Of a stretch of 64,000 bases of DNA, positions 1 to 10,000 are shown in pieces. The DNA is from Bacillota bacterium (GTDB taxonomy: Bacteria > Bacillota > Clostridia > Acetivibrionales > DTU013). Under the pieces are notes generated by a model. That model was given only the letters and a program-made list of their open reading frames with translations, ran no database searches and was not told the origin of the DNA. The translations under genes were made by a program, and so were the position numbers. The DNA lies in contig JAEZCA010000061.1 of NCBI GenBank assembly GCA_023412665.1, forward strand, positions 1 through 64,000, given 5' to 3'. The stretch's first letter is position 1. Every line of letters starts with the position of its first letter.

Positions 1-1267
1 CACGAAAGGGCAGACATGATAATGCGCCTAAAAATCCTATCACCAGAAACAGCAGACCGGCCCCTGAGCCTTTTCCCGCTCCGAATAGAGAAACCCACAA
101 GCTGCTCGGCGACTGTATTGCCATAAAAGGTTCGAATACTCTGTCAACTAATAAACCACCACACAAATATCCCAAAGGAATGGTGAAGAACTGCAGAGTG
201 TTCCTTGCAGAATAGACCCGTCCCTGCATTTCTATCGGGATTTTCGTACGAAAGAGCACATCCATATTGGCACCCATAACAGGTATGAATACCCACCCGA
301 GGACCGCCCCCACACACCATACCGGTGTGCTCCTGCCAAAGGCAAGGATAAAATTCTCCGTACTCATGGCAAAAAGCAGACAATTAAAAATGACCCGGAC
401 CCGGCTTTTAGGCGATGGCAGCAGGGTGACTAAAACACTGCCTAACATCGTAGCTATCCCTGTAGCGGTATTGACCATGCCAAGCGCCAGTTCTCCTCCG
501 CCAGCACGGGATAGCATCATTGCGGGCAAGGCAGCATTAAAGATGGAAGCCGTAAAATTTATTATGGCTAAAAACAGGATCAGATCCAGAATTCCCCGGT
601 TGTCCCTGAGATACCGCAAGCCGCTCCTGGCAGCCTGTAATATTGTTTCGCTCCCAGAGGTGCTTTGTTTTGTGACCTGAGGGATTTTGACAAAGCACAG
701 CAGCGCCACGAATGCTGTGATGAATGTAATCAAATCAAACAGGATCACGATCCGGATGCTTGCAAAAGCAAGCAGTGCCGCAGCGAACACCGGCGTCAGA
801 ACAGTAACCAGTGAGTTTGATAAGGAACGCATTCCGCTAACCTTCTGGTAGTGCTTTTCCGGAACCAGCAGACTGATTGCTACATCTGATGCAGGCTGCT
901 GTATTGTGTTCATCAGTCCATTTAGGGCATTGATCAAATACAGATGCCAGATTTGCAGGCTTTCCGTCGTCATCAGAAAAAGTACCGAAAGGGTACAAAT
1001 TGCTGCAAAGCTGTCACTGAGCAGCATAGTGGCCTTCTTGTTCCATCGGTCGCTCAATGTACCTGCGAATATACTCAGCAGGACATAAGGCGCATACGAG
1101 CAGATGGCCAAAAGCGAGGTCGTAAGTGCTGACCCATGCTGCTGATAAGACCAGATCACCAATGCGAAGTTGGTCATAGCGCTGCCAAGGGCCGAAAAGG
1201 ACTGTGTTACCCATAAAATCAGGAAAGTACGAAGCTCCCTGATGGTTGTCATTATTTTTTTTATCAT
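1..1267 (-). CDS. MFS efflux-type transporter, 3' end cut by window edge
   Basis: Reading leftward from an ATG at 1267, an open frame of 422 codons runs off the window without a stop. The product is a hydrophobic polytopic protein with the MFS loop 2-3 signature (SDRWNKK around residue 75), so it is a proton-driven drug or metabolite exporter of the EntS/MefA-like MFS group. The substrate cannot be read from sequence. The start is supported by GAGGAG seven bases upstream. The C-terminal transmembrane helices are only partly in the window. The gene is preceded by a short leader ORF and a strong hairpin (1314-1401) and follows the SulP gene on the same strand. The family assignment is firm; the substrate is unknown. 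Confidence 0.85.
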   Translation of the reverse strand, partial: MIKKIMTTIRELRTFLILWVTQSFSALGSAMTNFALVIWSYQQHGSALTTSLLAICSYAPYVLLSIFAGTLSDRWNKKATMLLSDSFAAICTLSVLFLMTTESLQIWHLYLINALNGLMNTIQQPASDVAISLLVPEKHYQKVSGMRSLSNSLVTVLTPVFAAALLAFASIRIVILFDLITFITAFVALLCFVKIPQVTKQSTSGSETILQAARSGLRYLRDNRGILDLILFLAIINFTASIFNAALPAMMLSRAGGGELALGMVNTATGIATMLGSVLVTLLPSPKSRVRVIFNCLLFAMSTENFILAFGRSTPVWCVGAVLGWVFIPVMGANMDVLFRTKIPIEMQGRVYSARNTLQFFTIPLGYLCGGLLVDRVFEPFMAIQSPSSLWVSLFGAGKGSGAGLLFLVIGFLGALSCLPFR

Positions 1268-1313
1268 AGCTTTGCTCCTCTTTCATCAAAAATCTCAAAT
1301 GACTTAGTGAAGG

Positions 1314-1374
1314 TGCAAAGTCGAACGGACGAACTCGATCCGCTCCATGCAGCTTCGTCCGACTAGACCTTGCA
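1314..1374 (-). promoter_or_regulatory. Stable leader hairpin upstream of MFS gene
   Basis: On the minus strand the arms 1374-1354 and 1333-1314 pair as a 9-bp outer stem and an 8-bp inner stem separated by a small internal loop, with a 20-base apical loop. The 3' arm ends in CTTTGCACC, which can alternatively pair with the MFS ribosome-binding region (GGAGCAAAG, about 1270-1278). The hairpin is not followed by a T-run, so it is not a classical terminator. The arrangement suggests a translational or transcriptional attenuator, but this is inference. Confidence 0.5.
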
Positions 1375-1401
1375 CGGAGCAGTAACTATGCAGAGTTTCA
1401 T
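1363..1401 (-). CDS. Putative 12-residue leader peptide
   Basis: A short frame on the minus strand reads MKLCIVTAPCKV and stops. Its ATG at 1401 has a strong SD (GAGGGAG) seven bases upstream. Its stop codon lies in the internal loop of the hairpin described at 1314-1374, so a ribosome translating it would cover the 5' arm. Leader peptides of this size and placement are known for inducible resistance and efflux genes (erm, mef, cat type). No homology is claimed; the support is the SD and the geometry only. Confidence 0.4.
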   Translation of the reverse strand: MKLCIVTAPCKV

Positions 1402-1452
1402 TTCTATTCTCCCTCAAAATTATTATATATTGGGGTGCCGGGCATGAAATGT

Positions 1453-3099
1453 CTAAATGTCGTACCGGGCGCTTTCAGCTGCTATAGCCTGATCGGCGCT
1501 CCAGAATACCATATCTTCGCCTATTTTGTTTAGAAGCACGCTTCTTTGAAGCATGTCCCGGACCGAGGGCTGAAGTCCGCAAAGCATCAGCCTGCAGTTC
1601 TTTGAGTGATACTGATGATGCAGCTCCTCAAGGGCCTGAAGGCCAGAGGTGTCGATGAGGGGAACCCCACGCATCGACAAAATCAATGTTCTGGTCTCAT
1701 CCAGCTCAGACAGCTGGTCCATAAGCTTTTGCACTGTGGCAAAGAATATCGGCCCTGTAAAGTATACGACACGCACATGCTTCAAGGGTTTTTTTATTAC
1801 CATCCCGTACTTTTCATTAAGCTTTTTTTCGTCAACATCCTGAATGCTGATCTGCATGTTGGATATTCTGACCATGAACATGATACTGGAAACCGCAACC
1901 CCAATGACGATAGCCTGGGTCAGATCAAACAAAACCGTGGCTATCATCGTTATTCCGAATTTTAGTATAGCACCTTTAAAACGTCTTTCAAATATATACT
2001 TTATGTTCTTCCATTCATTCATACGCCATGCGGTCACCATCAGCACGCCTGCCAGGGAGGCGAGTGGGATCCGTGACATGACGGGAGCAAGAGCAAACAT
2101 TGAGACCAGTAATCCTATCGAATGAAATATGCTGACAAGCCTTGTCTGCCCGCCTGATTTGATCGCAACGCTGGTACGCGCAATGGCTGCAGTTGAAGGC
2201 ACGCCCCCGAAAAACGGAATGATAATATTGCCGATACCCTGGGATATAAGCTCGCGATTTGTATCAAGCCTCTCACCCTTCATCTTTCCGCCCACCTCGC
2301 CGCAAAGAAGGCTTTCGATCATGCCAAGCGCCGCTATGCTCAATGCAGGAATGACCATTCCCCGAAGGTCTGCGGGATTTATTACGGAAAGGTTCAATCT
2401 GCTTTCAGGCAGCAGTGTCCTGGGTATATCACCAATCACATTCACCGGCAATTTTAGTATCATATTTGTAACAAGGGAGATGACAAGCCCGGCAAGAGAT
2501 GAGGGTACCACGGCATTCCACTTTTTTGGCCACAGCAGCATGACTGCGATGACGATGGAGCCCAGCAGCACTGCATGCCAGTCGGGTTTTATTCCGGTTT
2601 TGAAATACTGTATAAATTTGATAGCAGCTGATTCAGATTCACCGGAGGTTATTCCTAAAAAGTTATCGATCTGTCCTATGGCTATAATCAGAGCAATGCC
2701 TGATGTAAAGCCGGTAACGACAGGTGACGGTATGTAGGATACGATTTTGCCGAATTTCAGAAAGCCTGCAATAACAAGTATGACACCGGACATGGCGCCT
2801 GCGATCCACACTCCGTTGAGACCGTATTTTTGAAAAAGCAGGATCAGAATTGCCGTCATGGCGCCAGTAGGACCTGAAATCTGGAAGGATCCGCCCGATA
2901 GGGCTCCAATCACCAGGCCTGAGATTATCGCGGTAATGAGGCCGGCGGCAGCCGTTGCGCCGCAGCTTACACCAAATGCCAGGGCCAGTGGAAGAGCAAC
3001 AGCTGTCACGGTAAGGCCTGACATAAGATCCTGCTTGAATTTCCTCGCATTGTAGCCCTTGAACTCCTGTTTTATATCATGTATGTAATCATGTATCAT
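1453..3099 (-). CDS. SulP-family anion transporter with STAS domain
   Basis: A 548-residue inner-membrane protein of the SulP/SLC26 family (sulfate, bicarbonate or other anion transport). The N-terminal 400 residues form many hydrophobic segments, including the family-typical SGPTGAMTAI region near residue 75. The C-terminal ~110 residues are a STAS domain with the LIDTSGLQAL motif, where the Ser is the conserved regulatory position. I prefer the ATG at 3099 because GGAGTG lies about seven bases upstream; a GTG at 3108 overlaps that SD. It sits upstream of the MFS gene on the same strand with ~185 bases between. The anion is not identifiable from sequence; the proximity of two rhodanese proteins in the window hints at sulfur but is weak evidence. 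Confidence 0.9.
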   Translation of the reverse strand: MIHDYIHDIKQEFKGYNARKFKQDLMSGLTVTAVALPLALAFGVSCGATAAAGLITAIISGLVIGALSGGSFQISGPTGAMTAILILLFQKYGLNGVWIAGAMSGVILVIAGFLKFGKIVSYIPSPVVTGFTSGIALIIAIGQIDNFLGITSGESESAAIKFIQYFKTGIKPDWHAVLLGSIVIAVMLLWPKKWNAVVPSSLAGLVISLVTNMILKLPVNVIGDIPRTLLPESRLNLSVINPADLRGMVIPALSIAALGMIESLLCGEVGGKMKGERLDTNRELISQGIGNIIIPFFGGVPSTAAIARTSVAIKSGGQTRLVSIFHSIGLLVSMFALAPVMSRIPLASLAGVLMVTAWRMNEWKNIKYIFERRFKGAILKFGITMIATVLFDLTQAIVIGVAVSSIMFMVRISNMQISIQDVDEKKLNEKYGMVIKKPLKHVRVVYFTGPIFFATVQKLMDQLSELDETRTLILSMRGVPLIDTSGLQALEELHHQYHSKNCRLMLCGLQPSVRDMLQRSVLLNKIGEDMVFWSADQAIAAESARYDI

Positions 3100-3602
3100 T
3101 GATTTCACTCCACTCTAAAAATAGACACCACTATATTTTATATACGAGAAAAAGGAAGAGCAAAGCTGAAATAGTTTGAAATATGTCGAGTAGTAGCACT
3201 GATATATAATATAAGTCAATTGGGCAGCTGTAGAGCTCATTATCGTGCTCTTTAGCGCCTGATATCATTTTTTCTCGGGCTGCAGCATTGGATTTACCGA
3301 TACCAAAATAGGAAAAATGCGGCTGGGTGAAGGATAGGTTGGAAATATCGTGGCAAATCATACCCGCGGTTATGGATGAGATGATGCGGTCAGGAGGTTA
3401 TTTTTGCAAAAGTTAAGCAATTGCTTGAGAAGAGAAATGGGAAATAAAGGAAAAAATATGTAGCATATAGAATAATTACTTACAGAAAAACGCTTCACTA
3501 TAGAGGCTGTTTTCAGTATAGACGATAATACAGATATCTCCTGACCCGGATGGATGGATGTGCATGAAGAGAATTTCGATTTCACAGGAAGAAGAGGTGC
3601 GC
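3100..3602. other. Intergenic region with a 12-bp palindrome
   Basis: About 500 bases without a supportable gene between the divergent SulP and regulator genes. It should carry both promoters, but I cannot assign -35/-10 pairs with confidence. A perfect 12-bp palindrome (AAGCAATTGCTT) lies at 3415-3426, about 180 bases upstream of the regulator start, and is a candidate operator. Short open frames here have no SD and no protein-like composition. Confidence 0.35.
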
Positions 3603-5240
3603 ATGTACAGACTGCTTATTGCTGACGATGAACAGATCGTTCTGGACTCCATAAGGTTCATTGTTGAAAAAAACTTCACAGATGTAGTTGTTGCCGGAAC
3701 AGCAAGGTCAGGCCGTGAGGCTATAGAAAAGGCAGAAAACCTAAAGCCGGACATTATTTTCATGGACATCATGATGCCCGGTATAAACGGCATCGAGGCG
3801 ATCAAGGAAATCAGGTCAAGGCTTGGAAATGTCTTGATTGTTATTTTGTCAGCCTATGATCAGTTCGATTTTGCAAAGGAAGCAGTGAAGCTGGAGGTCA
3901 TGGAATATCTGCTGAAGCCCGTGAACCAGGGAAAAATAGTGGAAACGATAAAAAAAACCGTTGAAGCAATAAACAGAGACAGGAAAAAGTGGAAAAGAGA
4001 GCTGGAGCTGAAGGAGAAGCTGGAGAGTATGTTGCCCGTTGTCGAGAACGGATTTATATGCTCAATGCTTTTTTTTGATGACAACAGCAGAGAATTCAGT
4101 ATCTACAAGGATATCTTCGAACTGGATGAAGAGAGCGGGTATGTTGTTGCTGTCAAATTCTACGATACAAAAAATGAGGATGGGACTGTTAACAGAGCCG
4201 GTCTCCGGGACAGAACCCTGACCTTCTACCGCTACCTGAGGGAGTCCTTCAAACGAAAATGCAAGTGTCTGATAGGTCCATTGATGCTGGACAGGTTCTT
4301 CGTATATGTACCGGCACATCCCAAAGAGGATGAGTATACCATGAAGCTCGAAGCCATAAACATAGTGGAACATGTTTATAACTCACTGGCTGAAAAAGGG
4401 GGATTGGATATCAGCATAGGGATAGGAAGGGTGTACCGTACCCGCGAGAACATTTCCAGATCCTATGAGGAGTCTCTCAGGGCTGTCAAGTATCTTTCAG
4501 GCAGTGGGCTGATACATATTATGGATGTGCCTGCAGGTGAGCATTCAGCATCAGAGTATCCAATGGCAAAGGAAAAGCTGCTGTTGGAAAAGGCTGCATC
4601 AGGTGAGACGGACGCATGTCTGCAGATCTTTAATCAAATCTATGACTGGCTGCTGAATGAATATCCTTCTTCTCTTCGCAGAATCAAGAAAAAGCTACTG
4701 GAGCTGATGGTCCTGATACATCGCATGGGATGCAATTACAAGATCAGGAATGAGGAGTATTCCAGGCTGGACAATTATGTCGACGACCTTTTAAGCATTG
4801 AAGACCCGATAGAGCTCAAGGTCTGGTGCAGGGAAAGGATCGAGCAGGTTTCACAGGCCATAGGCGATATGATGGAAAATAGATTGAACAGCCTTATTTT
4901 GATGGCGGTGAATTACATCAAGGAAAATTATAGAAAGGAAATCGCCCTTGAGGATATTTCCAGGGAAGTGAACATAAGCCCGCATTACTTCAGCAAGTTA
5001 TTCAAGGAACAGGTGGGAGAAAACTTTATCGACTATATCACCTCCCTGAGAATACAAAAGGCAAAGGAGCATCTTGCTGAAAACAGGCTGAGTGTCAAGG
5101 AAATTTGTTTTGATATAGGCTACACAGACCCCAATTATTTCAGCAGGCTATTTAAAAGAGTTGTAGGGATCACCCCTACGGAATATAAGGAAAAAGCCTG
5201 CTCCAGTGAAAGGGCTGAGTTTGTCAGGCACTGCTATTAA
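3603..5240 (+). CDS. YesN-type response regulator (REC + AraC HTH), orphan
   Basis: 545-residue cytoplasmic transcription regulator. Residues 1-120 are a receiver domain with acidic pocket D8/D9, phospho-acceptor D55 (FMDIMMPG) and the conserved Lys in LLKPVNQ. A ~300-residue middle region follows. The last ~100 residues are an AraC double helix-turn-helix (ISPHYFSKLFKE and DPNYFSRLFKR). Start: ATG at 3603, with GAGGTG just upstream and the family-typical MYRLLIADDEQ beginning; an upstream GTG/ATG extension at 3558 is not supported. It closely resembles the regulator at 35325, sharing the receiver start and a CKCLIGPLMLDR-like middle motif. No kinase gene is adjacent, so its partner is unknown. 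The cohesin-dockerin cluster downstream is an attractive but unproven target. Confidence 0.9.
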   Translation: MYRLLIADDEQIVLDSIRFIVEKNFTDVVVAGTARSGREAIEKAENLKPDIIFMDIMMPGINGIEAIKEIRSRLGNVLIVILSAYDQFDFAKEAVKLEVMEYLLKPVNQGKIVETIKKTVEAINRDRKKWKRELELKEKLESMLPVVENGFICSMLFFDDNSREFSIYKDIFELDEESGYVVAVKFYDTKNEDGTVNRAGLRDRTLTFYRYLRESFKRKCKCLIGPLMLDRFFVYVPAHPKEDEYTMKLEAINIVEHVYNSLAEKGGLDISIGIGRVYRTRENISRSYEESLRAVKYLSGSGLIHIMDVPAGEHSASEYPMAKEKLLLEKAASGETDACLQIFNQIYDWLLNEYPSSLRRIKKKLLELMVLIHRMGCNYKIRNEEYSRLDNYVDDLLSIEDPIELKVWCRERIEQVSQAIGDMMENRLNSLILMAVNYIKENYRKEIALEDISREVNISPHYFSKLFKEQVGENFIDYITSLRIQKAKEHLAENRLSVKEICFDIGYTDPNYFSRLFKRVVGITPTEYKEKACSSERAEFVRHCY

Positions 5241-5298
5241 GAGCGGTCTATTAAATGGGGATACCTTTGCACCACTGTAATAAAGGGAGTTGTTAAGT

Positions 5299-6615
5299 AT
5301 GAGATATAAAGGCAAACTTTCGAGAAAACCTGTATCCGTAGTTCTTGCGGTCATGTTCATCGCCATTATCGTATGCTGCTTTGCCGGTGCTGGCAGGATT
5401 TTTGCAGCAGTTAAGCCCCAAAAAGCGGAAACTGCAGTATTACCGGGCTACCGGGCGGTATGCTATGACGGCGCTGGCTTCATTGCTGCAGGTGCGAACG
5501 GGCGGATCGACAGGATAAAGACTGACAAGACTGTGAACAGACTGCCTGTTGTCACAAAAGCATGTCTGAATGGTGTAGCTACATCAAATGGCATTGATGT
5601 AGCTGTTGGAGATGGCGGTGTTATACTCATTTCGAAAGGCGGTACCGACTTTAAGAAGGTCAAGAGCGGTACCACCAAGTCACTCAACTGCGTAACTGTA
5701 TTCAAAGGGTCATTTTTGGCTGCCGGTTCAGGCGGCACCCTCATTTATTCCTCCGGTGGTGAACGCTGGAAATCAGTGAAGACAGGAATAAAAAACAATA
5801 TTCTATCCATTGCAGCAAATGAAACAATGTGCATGGCTGTGACCAGAGAAGGGCAGATATTGATGTCCTCCGATGGCAGGAGGTGGAATGTGCTGGACTA
5901 CAACATATTTTACAAGGGCTATTCCGAGCCGTGTTCATTCCGGAGCGTAAGTGCATGCGCGGATACATTCTTTGTAACGGGCGAATATCAGGATCATCCT
6001 GACATACCAGCCATTTTGTCCAGTGAAACCGGAGAGATATGGATGGAACATAAATTCGGCAGGATCAACGAAAATCCCGCAGAAGAATATTATCCTATTG
6101 TCGTCAATGCTGTAATAATGGATTGGGATCAGCTGGTTGCGGCGTGTAACGGCGGAAAGCTCCTGACTGTGACAGATTGTATCACATGCAACAAGCTTGA
6201 TGTGCTGTGCGAGCAAAATATCAATGACCTAGTATCAGCAGATGGCTTCCTGGCTCTTGTAGGGGACAACTTCTGGTTTGATATACGTAAAAGTGATGCT
6301 TTCAGGCAATACGGCATTTCAGCAGGACAGGCACTGAAGGATTATAATAATGGAGCTTACATTGTGGATGTTCGTACGGATGATGAATATGATCAGCTGC
6401 ATATCAAGGGAAGCGTCCACATTCCCGTTGATGAACTGGAGATGTTGCTGGAAAATGCAATCCCTGATAAAGACAGGGAGATAATATTCTATTGCAAAAA
6501 AGGAGTCCGGGCACAGACAGCTCTGGATAAGGCTCTTCTTATGGGGTACAGAAAAGTATACAATCTTGGAGGCATAGATGATTGGCCATATGACACCGAA
6601 GCAGGAGGCGCTTAG
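5299..6615 (+). CDS. Membrane-anchored propeller-like protein with C-terminal rhodanese domain
   Basis: 438 residues. An N-terminal signal anchor (residues ~12-35) is followed by ~270 residues of short beta-rich repeats of the Ycf48/BNR type (for example GTLIYSSGGERW, then QILMSSDGRRW). A rhodanese domain occupies residues ~335-435, with active-site Cys399 in the loop CKKGVRA. Rhodaneses handle sulfane sulfur or act as a protein-interaction fold; the extracytoplasmic placement after a propeller is unusual. Start is the ATG at 5299 with AGGGAG nine bases upstream; a TTG at 5290 sits too close to that SD. It follows the orphan regulator by 58 bases with no terminator, so co-transcription is likely. 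The precise role is unknown. Confidence 0.75.
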   Translation: MRYKGKLSRKPVSVVLAVMFIAIIVCCFAGAGRIFAAVKPQKAETAVLPGYRAVCYDGAGFIAAGANGRIDRIKTDKTVNRLPVVTKACLNGVATSNGIDVAVGDGGVILISKGGTDFKKVKSGTTKSLNCVTVFKGSFLAAGSGGTLIYSSGGERWKSVKTGIKNNILSIAANETMCMAVTREGQILMSSDGRRWNVLDYNIFYKGYSEPCSFRSVSACADTFFVTGEYQDHPDIPAILSSETGEIWMEHKFGRINENPAEEYYPIVVNAVIMDWDQLVAACNGGKLLTVTDCITCNKLDVLCEQNINDLVSADGFLALVGDNFWFDIRKSDAFRQYGISAGQALKDYNNGAYIVDVRTDDEYDQLHIKGSVHIPVDELEMLLENAIPDKDREIIFYCKKGVRAQTALDKALLMGYRKVYNLGGIDDWPYDTEAGGA

Positions 6616-6682
6616 GTTGTTAATCAGGATACGATCCATACTCCATTCAGCATATATGATCTGATAACAGAACGAACCACAC

Positions 6683-6719
6683 AGATATATGGGGTAGGGC
6701 CTGGCTCTGCCTTATATCT
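6683..6719. terminator. Intergenic hairpin after rhodanese gene
   Basis: AGATATA (6683-6689) pairs with TATATCT (6713-6719), and inside it GGTAGGG pairs with CTCTGCC through two wobble pairs, leaving a 5-base loop. There is no strong T-run, so termination is only probable. The rest of 6616-7031 is AT-rich, holds no supportable gene and should contain the promoter and leader of the GH3 gene; I could not define a convincing promoter. Confidence 0.4.
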
Positions 6720-7031
6720 TTCAGCATTAATTTGTACATAACAAAATGCTTCTTGTCTTAAATGAGATCTATCTGACAGCTAAATTAGGAAGAACATAAT
6801 AATTTTCGCTAGTGTAATGAACGGCTACCCGTATTAAACTATACTTGAGATAGAATGTAAAATAATAACAAAAAAGAATATGAATGCCAAAACACATCCT
6901 CTCATCTGCTTTGCATAAAAAAGAACCAAATCCCGGTTACTGTTTTTCACAGTTTTATTCCTTTGAGTCAAAACGGAATAATGGCATGTGAAAAATTAGT
7001 GATAAAAAACAAATTGGCAGGAGGTAGTAAG

Positions 7032-10000
7032 ATGCAAAAGAGACGTGTATTATCGCTGATTCTCGTAATCCTACTTTGTATTGGAATGCTCCCGGTGATG
7101 TCCATGACCGCATTCGCCGAGGAAGCCGAGGAACCGGAGCAGAATCCAATCTTTATGGACCCCAGCTATACCTATGAAGAAAGGGCTGCTGACCTGGTCG
7201 CAAGGATGTCGACAACGCAAAAAGGCTCTCAGGTGTACAGCCAAAGTACTCCGTCCATCACATCGGCTCAGTTGGGCGGCGGTGCGCTGAATGTTCCGGC
7301 CACGACGGGGGTACCCAGCTACACCTGGTGGCAGGAAACCCTTCATGGTTATCTGAATGGACAGAATTCCAACTCTTACCCGCAGAACACCTCCATTGGC
7401 AATACCTGGAACCCGGATCTCTATTATTCCGTTGCCAGCGAAATCGCAGATGAGATTCGTGAAAGGGCTCCCAAAGGTGCCACAGTTTCTACTGACGGCA
7501 GGCAAAATGCAACAAATCTCAATTTCTACTCCCCCACAGTGAATATGCATCGTGATCCTCGCTGGGGCCGCAATGAAGAGTCCTATTCAGAGGATGTCTT
7601 ACTAATGTCCAAAATGGGCACAGCTTTTGTGCAGGGTATACAGGGCATGGATCAGGAAGGAAACCTCCTTGACCCGGCAGGCCGCCGCAAGCTGAATCCT
7701 ACCATCAAGCACTATGTCGCAAACAACAGCGAACGCAACCGTCTTGACGGGGGCGCAGACACCTCCTTGCGTATATTGAGGGAATACTATGCCGCACCTT
7801 ACCGCAATATCATTCGTGAGGCGGATGTTTCATCCATTATGACAGCATACAGTACTTTAAACGGTGATCCATGTACCTGGAGCAGTTACCTGATTGATAC
7901 GCTTCTGCGCCAGACCTATGGATTTTCAGGTCATATGACTGGAGACTGTGACTCCGTTTCCACCATATCGAGACATAACTTTATAAACCCCTACACCGGA
8001 AAGGTGCTCACGATCGTTGAACAGTTTTCACAGGCCTTGGCTCACGGCATGGACCTTCAGTGCAATGGCGGCCATGGCAGTGGTGCAAACACCTATGCAA
8101 GCAATATGGCAAGTATGATCGAACAGGCAGTTGAAACCGATAAAGGCAGATTCACGGAAAACCAGCTTGATATCTCGCTGCATCGCTTGATGACAGCCCG
8201 TATGCAGACCGGTGAATGGGACAGCGATAATACCTTCACGACAGAGGCTGCTGAACGTGTAGCTGGGCAGAGTAGCTCAGTAGGCTGGCAGACGCCTGAA
8301 CGTCTGAAATTGATCGATGATGTAAACGCAGAAGCGGTCGTTATGCTGAAGAATGAGGCTCCGGTCGGCTCGTCGGAAAAGATCCTGCCGCTTGCAGTTC
8401 CGGATTCGGGAGAATACAAGGTAGTAATAGTAGGAGCATGGCAGACCAATATGTATCAAGGACTGTATTCGAGCAACCAGAGTAATAATACCAACCGCAT
8501 AAACATTCAGCAGAGAATTGCAAGCAACATTACTGAAAAGAACCCGGAAGCTACCTTTACATATCTCACAGGCTACGGTAATTCGACCTCATCTGCTTCC
8601 TATACCATTTTAGATGCGGATCAGGCAACCATTGCTGCCGCAGATGCAGTTATCGTTGTTACAGGAACCGACGGCAACTACTCCAAGGAAGACGGAGACC
8701 GTACCAGCACCGTTTTCTCAAACGGCCAGGCGACTCTTATTTCCAATGTCGGGAAATTGAACTCCAGGACCGTTGCGGTGATGGAGACCTGCGGACCGAT
8801 GCAGGTGACCCAGTTTGAAAACGATGTGGCAGCTATTCTATGGTCCAGCTATCTGGGCAACCGAAAGGTTGGCTTTGGTGACGTCATCACCGGAAAGGTC
8901 AATCCATCCGGCAAGATAACAGACACATGGTATAAGAATGTAAGTGACACAGGTGATTCTGATATTCCAAGCATATATGATTATGATCTAGTGGCCTCCG
9001 AAGACAAGCAGGGACGTACATATATGTATTATACCGGCGATCCATCCTATCCTTTTGGTTATGGCCTAAGCTATACCACTTTTGAGTATTCCAACCTGTC
9101 AATCAACAAAGGCGATTCCGCCGCCAGTGAGTTCGATGCAAACGACACTGTCAGTGTATCGTTTGATGTTACGAACACCGGCAGTATGAAGGGAAAGGAA
9201 GTTGTCCAGCTGTACGTTGCCCAGCCTGAAGCTCCGGCTGAACTCAAGAGGCCGATCAAGAGGCTTCAGGGCTTTGACAAGATCGAGCTTGAACCGGGTG
9301 AAACCAAGACTGTTATGATCGATGTCAAGATCTCCGATCTAGCATTCTATAATGAAGATGAGGACAGAAACATTGTAGATACAGGCTTGTACGAGATCCA
9401 GGTCGGCAGAAGCAGCGCAGATGTCCCGCTGAAGGGCAACATCAACGTTTCAGGCTCCCTGAAGATCGTCCCGGCAGTTCTTACTGCAAAACCCAGCCAG
9501 TCAGGCGATGAAACCATTGGTATTGAAGAACGCCTGATCTTCGACAAGGGAAGGACCGTTGATCCAAAGCTCACAGTTGCGATGAATGATGAAAGCCTCT
9601 GGGGCTACATTATCAAACAGCAGAGCAGCCTTGTGAAGCAGAAGACCAGCACACCGTTCCCCGAGGGAATGACCTTCACTTATTCCTCCAACCGTCCGTC
9701 TGTCGTTTCAGTCACCGACGGAGTGATCAGGACAGAGGGCCCCGGTGTTGCCACGATTACAGCAACGGCTACATATAATGGTGTGTCTGCTTCCACTGAC
9801 TTCGTTGTCTATGTAGTATCTTCACAGTACATTGACAATATCACCGTGGACGGTACACCGATTCCCGGATTTAAAAACGACAAACTGAACTATTCCATCG
9901 AATTGCCGGCGGGTACGACTGAGATCCCTGTCATCGAGTTTGTAAATAACAATGAGGATCTGGATGTAGTGAAGCATGAACCGCTTACATCCATTCCCGG

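Noticed and set aside
3131..3361. 76-residue minus-strand ORF in the SulP-regulator spacer
   Set aside because: No SD, no recognisable domain, low-complexity hydrophobic end; looks like chance.
6963..7031. Upstream extension of the GH3 ORF beginning MSQNGIMACEK
   Set aside because: No SD before it and it would bury the signal peptide; AGGAGG precedes the ATG at 7032.
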